Part shown: positions 59,930 through 64,000 of the stretch, in pieces
Layout: every line of letters begins with the position of its first letter
Numbering within the stretch: position 1 is the stretch's first letter
DNA from: an uncultured Subdoligranulum sp.
Lineage (GTDB): Bacteria > Bacillota > Clostridia > Oscillospirales > Ruminococcaceae
DNA length: 64,000 nt
Direction of reading: 5' to 3'
NCBI GenBank assembly: GCA_945830575.1
Contig: CALZZE010000002.1
Coordinates: 103,219 to 167,218, forward strand
Program-made: the position numbers and the translations under genes
Notes under the pieces: generated by a model
Databases searched by the model: none
Seen by the model: the letters and a program-made list of their open reading frames with translations, nothing else
Told to the model about the DNA's origin: nothing

Positions 59930-62483
59930 CAAGTACAAAGGAATCGTTGTTCAGATCGGCGGCGACACCACCGGGTTGTCCAAGGCGCTGTCATCGGTCA
60001 ACAAGCAAATATCCGGCACCCAGAAAGAGCTGAAACAGGTTGAACGACTGCTCAAGCTGGATCCTACCAATACAAAGCTGCTGGAACAGAAACAGCGCCT
60101 TCTGGCGGATGCCATCGGTGAGACCAAAACCAAGCTGGATGCACTGAAGCAGGCCAATGAGAAAGCTGCTGCATCCGCCAAAAACTACGATGCATGGAAG
60201 GCAAAATACGACCCAATCCAGGCGGAGATCGACCAGACATCGAAAAAGCTTGAAAAACTGAGGGATGCACAGAAGGATCTGGAGGAGTCCGGGAAAATCG
60301 ATACCGATGAGTACCGGAATCTCCAATCCGAAGCGGAGGAGTCTACCAAAAGGCTCAAAGAGCTGAAAGCGCAGGCAAAGGCGGTATCAGAGGAATTTGA
60401 CAACCCGATCAGCCCTGAAATGATGGATTCCCTGCAAAGGGAACTGATTGAAAGCCAGCAGGAGTTGGATCGGTTGGAGAAAAAAGCACGCCAGTTCGGC
60501 AGTGTGTTTTCCCAGCAGATGCAGGTCACAGGCGGAAAAATCAGCGAGTTTGGGGACAAGGTATCCGGTGTTGGGCAGAAGCTGCTGCCGATCACCGGCG
60601 CTGTGGCTGGCATCGGAGCTGCCGCCGTCAAAACCAGCGCGGACTTTGACAGCGCTATGGCCAAGGTGCAGGCCCTTTCCGGTGCGTCCGGCAAAGAACT
60701 TGAGCGTCTGCGTGAAGCCGCGCTGGAAATGGGAGAAACCACCGCATTTTCCGCCACAGAGGCCGCCGACGCACTTGGCTACATGGCCTTGGCCGGATGG
60801 GACGCGGAGCAGAGCATCACGGCTCTTCCTGCGGTGCTGAACCTGGCGGCGGCTTCCGGTATGGATCTGGCGCAGGCCAGTGACATGGTGACGGACTACC
60901 TATCCGCTTTTAACATGGAGGCGTCTGACGCGGCCTATTTCAGCGACCTGCTGGCCTATGCGCAGGCAAACAGCAATACCACCGCGGAGCAGCTTGGAGA
61001 GGCGTACAAAAACTGCGCCGCCAACCTGAACGCGGCGGGGCAGGACGTGGAGACCGTCACCAGTATGCTGGAGGCCATGGCCAATCAGGGGCTGAAAGGC
61101 AGCGAGGCAGGCACCGCGCTGAACGCCATCATGCGTGACATCACTGCCCAGATGGATGAGGGCGCCATCAAAATCGGGGACACTTCGGTTGCGGTACAGG
61201 ATGCGGACGGCAACTTCCGCGACCTGACGGACATCCTGTCCGATGTGCAGGCTGCTACGGAGGGGATGGGAACAGCGCAGCAGGCAGCAGCGCTCTCCAC
61301 CACCTTTACGGCGGACTCCACCAAGGGGCTGAATCTGCTCTTTAACGAGGGCATGGAGGCCGTTGCCGGCTATGAAGAGTCGCTGCGCGGCGGGCTTGGA
61401 ACCGCCTCGCAGCAGGCAGAAACCATGCTCGACAACCTGAATGGCCAGCTCACGCTGCTGAAATCCGCACTGGAAGGCGCGGCCATCACCATCGGCGAAA
61501 CGCTTACGCCCATGATCTCCAAGTTGGTGGATTATGTGCAGCAGGCTGTTGACTGGTTCAATTCTATGGATCAAGGCCAGCAGCAGATGGTTGTCACCAT
61601 CGGGCTTGTAGCTACCGCCATCGGACCGATGCTGATGGTTCTCGGCAGCGTCATTTCAGCCATAGGAACCATCACAACAGGGGTCGGCGCGCTCTCCGGC
61701 TTTCTCGTCGGAACCGCAGTTCCGTCCATAACGGGCGCCCTGTCCGGTCTGTTTGCGTTCCTCGCGGCAAATCCCGTTCTGTTTATCATTGCGGGCATTA
61801 CAGCCGCCATCGTGGCACTGGTGGCACTTATCGCCACAAAGGGAGATGAAATCCAGGCAATTTTGCAGAGTGTTGATAACTTCCTGCAGGGAATATTTGC
61901 CACCAACTGGTCGAACGTGTTTGGCCCTGTGCTCGGCGGGATTCTGAATGCTTTCTTTGCAAATCTCAAAAACATATGGGATTCCATCAAACAGGTTTTT
62001 GACGGGGTCATCGACTTTATCCGTGGCATCTTCACAGGAAACTGGGAGCGCGCATGGAACGGTGTCAGGGACATTTTCTCCGGAATCTTCGGAGCACTGG
62101 AAGGGATTGCCAAGGCTCCCATCAATGCGATTATTGGTCTTGTGAATGGCGCAATCGGCCAGATCAATAACCTGATCGATACGATAAACAGAATACCGTT
62201 TGTCAACGTTGGCAGAATCGGAGATATTCCATTCATGGCAAAAGGCGGCGTTCTCTCCAACGGTTCTGCCGTTGTGGGCGAGGCTGGGCCTGAGCTGCTG
62301 ACGGTGTCTGGAGGAAAAGGCATCGTTCAGCCTCTGACAAACCAGACCAACAAAACCAACAACTTCGGGGCAACAAATATCTATGTCTACGGATCTTCCG
62401 GACAGGACCCCAGAGAACTCGCGCGGTATGTCATGGAAGAAATCCGTTTTGAGCAGCAGAGGAAGGAGGCACAGTTTGCTTGA
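59922..62483 (+). CDS. Tape measure protein
   Basis: 853 aa from TTG 59922 (AGGAGG 8 nt upstream). N-terminal coiled coil (about 10-190), PhageMin_Tail region (DFDSAMAKVQALSGASGKEL at about 243 onward, ETTAFSATEAADALGYMALA), hydrophobic segments (about 560-650: MVVTIGLVATAIGPMLMVLG and NPVLFIIAGITAAIVALVAL), and a C-terminal tail. Length predicts a tail of the order of 100-130 nm by the usual 0.15 nm per residue rule. Confidence 0.95.
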   Translation: MADKYKGIVVQIGGDTTGLSKALSSVNKQISGTQKELKQVERLLKLDPTNTKLLEQKQRLLADAIGETKTKLDALKQANEKAAASAKNYDAWKAKYDPIQAEIDQTSKKLEKLRDAQKDLEESGKIDTDEYRNLQSEAEESTKRLKELKAQAKAVSEEFDNPISPEMMDSLQRELIESQQELDRLEKKARQFGSVFSQQMQVTGGKISEFGDKVSGVGQKLLPITGAVAGIGAAAVKTSADFDSAMAKVQALSGASGKELERLREAALEMGETTAFSATEAADALGYMALAGWDAEQSITALPAVLNLAAASGMDLAQASDMVTDYLSAFNMEASDAAYFSDLLAYAQANSNTTAEQLGEAYKNCAANLNAAGQDVETVTSMLEAMANQGLKGSEAGTALNAIMRDITAQMDEGAIKIGDTSVAVQDADGNFRDLTDILSDVQAATEGMGTAQQAAALSTTFTADSTKGLNLLFNEGMEAVAGYEESLRGGLGTASQQAETMLDNLNGQLTLLKSALEGAAITIGETLTPMISKLVDYVQQAVDWFNSMDQGQQQMVVTIGLVATAIGPMLMVLGSVISAIGTITTGVGALSGFLVGTAVPSITGALSGLFAFLAANPVLFIIAGITAAIVALVALIATKGDEIQAILQSVDNFLQGIFATNWSNVFGPVLGGILNAFFANLKNIWDSIKQVFDGVIDFIRGIFTGNWERAWNGVRDIFSGIFGALEGIAKAPINAIIGLVNGAIGQINNLIDTINRIPFVNVGRIGDIPFMAKGGVLSNGSAVVGEAGPELLTVSGGKGIVQPLTNQTNKTNNFGATNIYVYGSSGQDPRELARYVMEEIRFEQQRKEAQFA

Positions 62484-63196
62484 AACACACAGACAGGGCC
62501 ATCTGGTTTGATGGTGTATGCAGTGCGGAGTTCGGCATTGTCGTGAGCGGAGAACAGCGTTTTGACGCACCGGAACGAGATATTGAGCAACTGTCCATCC
62601 CCGGACGGAACGGATGCCTGACCATCGACAATGGCCGATACAAGAACATCGAGATCAGCTACAATGCCGGAATTCAACGAGACTTCCTTGAGGTCTCTCA
62701 GGCGGTGCGCAGCTGGCTTACCTCCCCTGTCGGTTATCGCCGGTTTGAGGATTCCATTGATCCAGAGCATTTTCGTCTGGCGGCATTCCGTGGGCCTCTT
62801 CGCTTCGAGCCCGGCTTTCTCTGCGGCAGCGCAACCTTCGCTCTTTCATTCGACTGCGCTCCACAGCGGTTCCTCAAATCCGGGGAATGCCCTGTGATGC
62901 TTTCCGCACCAGGTGTGCTGTACAATAGCACAGCTTTTGTCTCAAAGCCGCTGATTGCGGTGACTGGCAGAGGCGCCGGCAGTCTGACAGTGGGCGGTGT
63001 GACGGTGAGCATCCTGTCCCTGGACGGTTCCCTCACGCTGGACTGCGACACCCAGAACGCCTACAAAGGACACCAAAACAAAAATAACACGATCTCCGCG
63101 CTGGCATTCCCGGTGCTGTCGCCCGGTGAAAACCAAATTAGCTGGACGGGCGGCGTCACCGGCGTGGAGATTACACCAAGGTGGTGGACACTATGA
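62480..63196 (+). CDS. Distal tail protein (Dit)
   Basis: 238 aa from TTG 62480 overlapping the tape-measure stop. DRAIWFDGVCSAEFGIVVSG, EQLSIPGRNGCLTIDNGRYK and FALSFDCAPQRFLKSGE fit Siphovirus Dit; the C-terminal galectin-like half ends in GVEITPRWWTL. Confidence 0.9.
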   Translation: MKHTDRAIWFDGVCSAEFGIVVSGEQRFDAPERDIEQLSIPGRNGCLTIDNGRYKNIEISYNAGIQRDFLEVSQAVRSWLTSPVGYRRFEDSIDPEHFRLAAFRGPLRFEPGFLCGSATFALSFDCAPQRFLKSGECPVMLSAPGVLYNSTAFVSKPLIAVTGRGAGSLTVGGVTVSILSLDGSLTLDCDTQNAYKGHQNKNNTISALAFPVLSPGENQISWTGGVTGVEITPRWWTL

Positions 63197-64000
63197 ATCC
63201 GATTTTGTTTGCACCAATAGAGACAAACTTCAATACCAACGGCATCGGCGTTCTGTCCGATGCCGTTTCTTGCATCGTCACCGAGGAACGCAACGGCGCG
63301 TTTGAGCTGGAAATGCAGTACCCTGTCACGGGTGTCCACTATGGACACATCGCGCGGCGCTGTCTGCTGTTGGCAAAGCCAAACCCTGTCAGCGACGCGC
63401 AGCCTTTCCGAATCTACCGCATCACGCGCCCCATGGGCGGCGTGGTGACGGTCTATGCCGCGCACATTAGCTACGACCTATCCGGCATCCCGGTGTCCCC
63501 GTTCACCGCTGCCAGCGCCCCTGCTGCCATGGCGGCGCTGGCGTCCAATGCGGCCACGGACTGCCCATTTTCGTTTTGGACGGATAAGACCGCCTCCGCC
63601 GCCATGACGGTCTCAGTGCCATCCAGTATCCGCAGCCTTCTGGGCGGCAGCGAGGGCAGTCTGCTGGACGTATACGGCGGAGAGTATGCCTTTGACCGTT
63701 TCACCGTCCGCCTGTACGGCCAGCGCGGAGCCGACCGGGGCGCGTCCATCCGCTACGGCAAAAACCTCACCGATCTGACGCAGGAGGAAAACTGTCAGTC
63801 GGTTTATACCGGCTGCTACCCCTACTGGTCCGGGCAGGACGGCGACTTGGTGACGCTGCCCGAAAAAATCCTCTCTGCAGAGGGCAGCTATGATTTCGTG
63901 AAAATCCTGCCGCTGGACCTATCCGGAGAATGGCAGGAGGCTCCCACGCCGGACGCGCTGCGGGAACGCGCCTCTTCTTACATGAAGACAAACCGCATCG
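63193..64000 (+). CDS. Tail endopeptidase / minor structural protein, 3' end outside window
   Basis: At least 269 codons, ATGA-type overlap with dit. MNPILFAPIETNFNTNGIGV, SCIVTEERNGAFELEMQYPV, RIYRITRPMGGVVTVYAAHI and SYDLSGIPVSP match the N-terminus of the prophage tail endopeptidase/Tal family that forms the tail tip. The receptor-binding part is cut off. Confidence 0.9.
   Translation, partial: MNPILFAPIETNFNTNGIGVLSDAVSCIVTEERNGAFELEMQYPVTGVHYGHIARRCLLLAKPNPVSDAQPFRIYRITRPMGGVVTVYAAHISYDLSGIPVSPFTAASAPAAMAALASNAATDCPFSFWTDKTASAAMTVSVPSSIRSLLGGSEGSLLDVYGGEYAFDRFTVRLYGQRGADRGASIRYGKNLTDLTQEENCQSVYTGCYPYWSGQDGDLVTLPEKILSAEGSYDFVKILPLDLSGEWQEAPTPDALRERASSYMKTNRI

Larger units (their letters stand above)
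35849..64000. mobile_element. Prophage (siphovirus-like, HK97-type head), left end to beyond window
   Basis: Begins at the 3' end of tRNA-Lys with an inward-transcribed tyrosine integrase and runs through lysogeny, replication, packaging, head and tail modules in canonical order. The tail fibre, lysis genes and attR lie outside. attL core is expected inside the tRNA 3' half; no second copy is visible in the window. Confidence 0.93.

Overview
The window reads as chromosome of a GC-rich, Gram-positive gut anaerobe of the Oscillospiraceae/Ruminococcaceae type (Faecalibacterium, Gemmiger or Subdoligranulum-like). This is an inference from Ala/Ser-rich lipoproteins, consensus sigma-A promoters (TTGACA / TATAAT, 17-nt spacers), a T-box threonyl-tRNA synthetase, split transketolase, RNase Y, and a Pel cluster without outer-membrane genes. 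No rRNA or CRISPR array was seen.

Left part (1-19.5 kb): the end of a gluQRS-apeB operon, a small lipoprotein, split transketolase, a 51-aa orphan protein, a nucleotide-sugar ketoisomerase/aminotransferase pair followed by a cardiolipin synthase and an orphan KdpDE-like two-component system, a PAP2 phosphatase, and a complete sialic-acid uptake and catabolism locus. That locus is an RpiR regulator divergent from ABC solute-binding protein, two permeases, nanA, nanE and nanK. Two near-identical boxes sit at the regulator promoter and at the operon promoter. A 175-bp inverted-repeat (MITE-like) element lies between the binding-protein gene and the permeases.

Centre (19.5-31.6 kb, minus strand): nine tightly overlapping genes form one putative operon. 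In transcription order they are PelD (with an extra N-terminal epimerase-like domain and a preserved c-di-GMP I-site), PelE-like, a PelA deacetylase-like DUF2194 protein, PelF, PelG, CotH-like kinase, VTC polyphosphate-polymerase-like protein, DUF4956 membrane protein and DUF4832 protein. The first five match the known Gram-positive Pel gene order; the last four are an uncharacterised extension and the most interesting system in the window. RNase Y, T-box/thrS and tRNA-Lys follow.

Right part (35.85 kb to the end): a Siphovirus-like prophage integrated at the 3' end of tRNA-Lys, running off the window. It has integrase, accessory genes (DUF4236, lipoprotein, HIRAN-TM, an ImmA remnant), a cI/cro-like switch with repeated GTGTC operators, antirepressor, early genes (PAPS-reductase-like, PD-(D/E)XK nuclease, SSB, CHC2 primase, DUF927 protein, an iteron-bearing origin candidate, SF2 helicase, VRR-NUC), an ArpU-like regulator, a structured RNA candidate, HNH/TerS/TerL, HK97-type portal, protease and capsid, connectors, tail tube, frameshifted tail chaperone, tape measure, distal tail protein and the start of the tail endopeptidase. 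Several phage genes appear to use TTG, and in one or two cases ATT/ATA, starts behind strong ribosome-binding sites.
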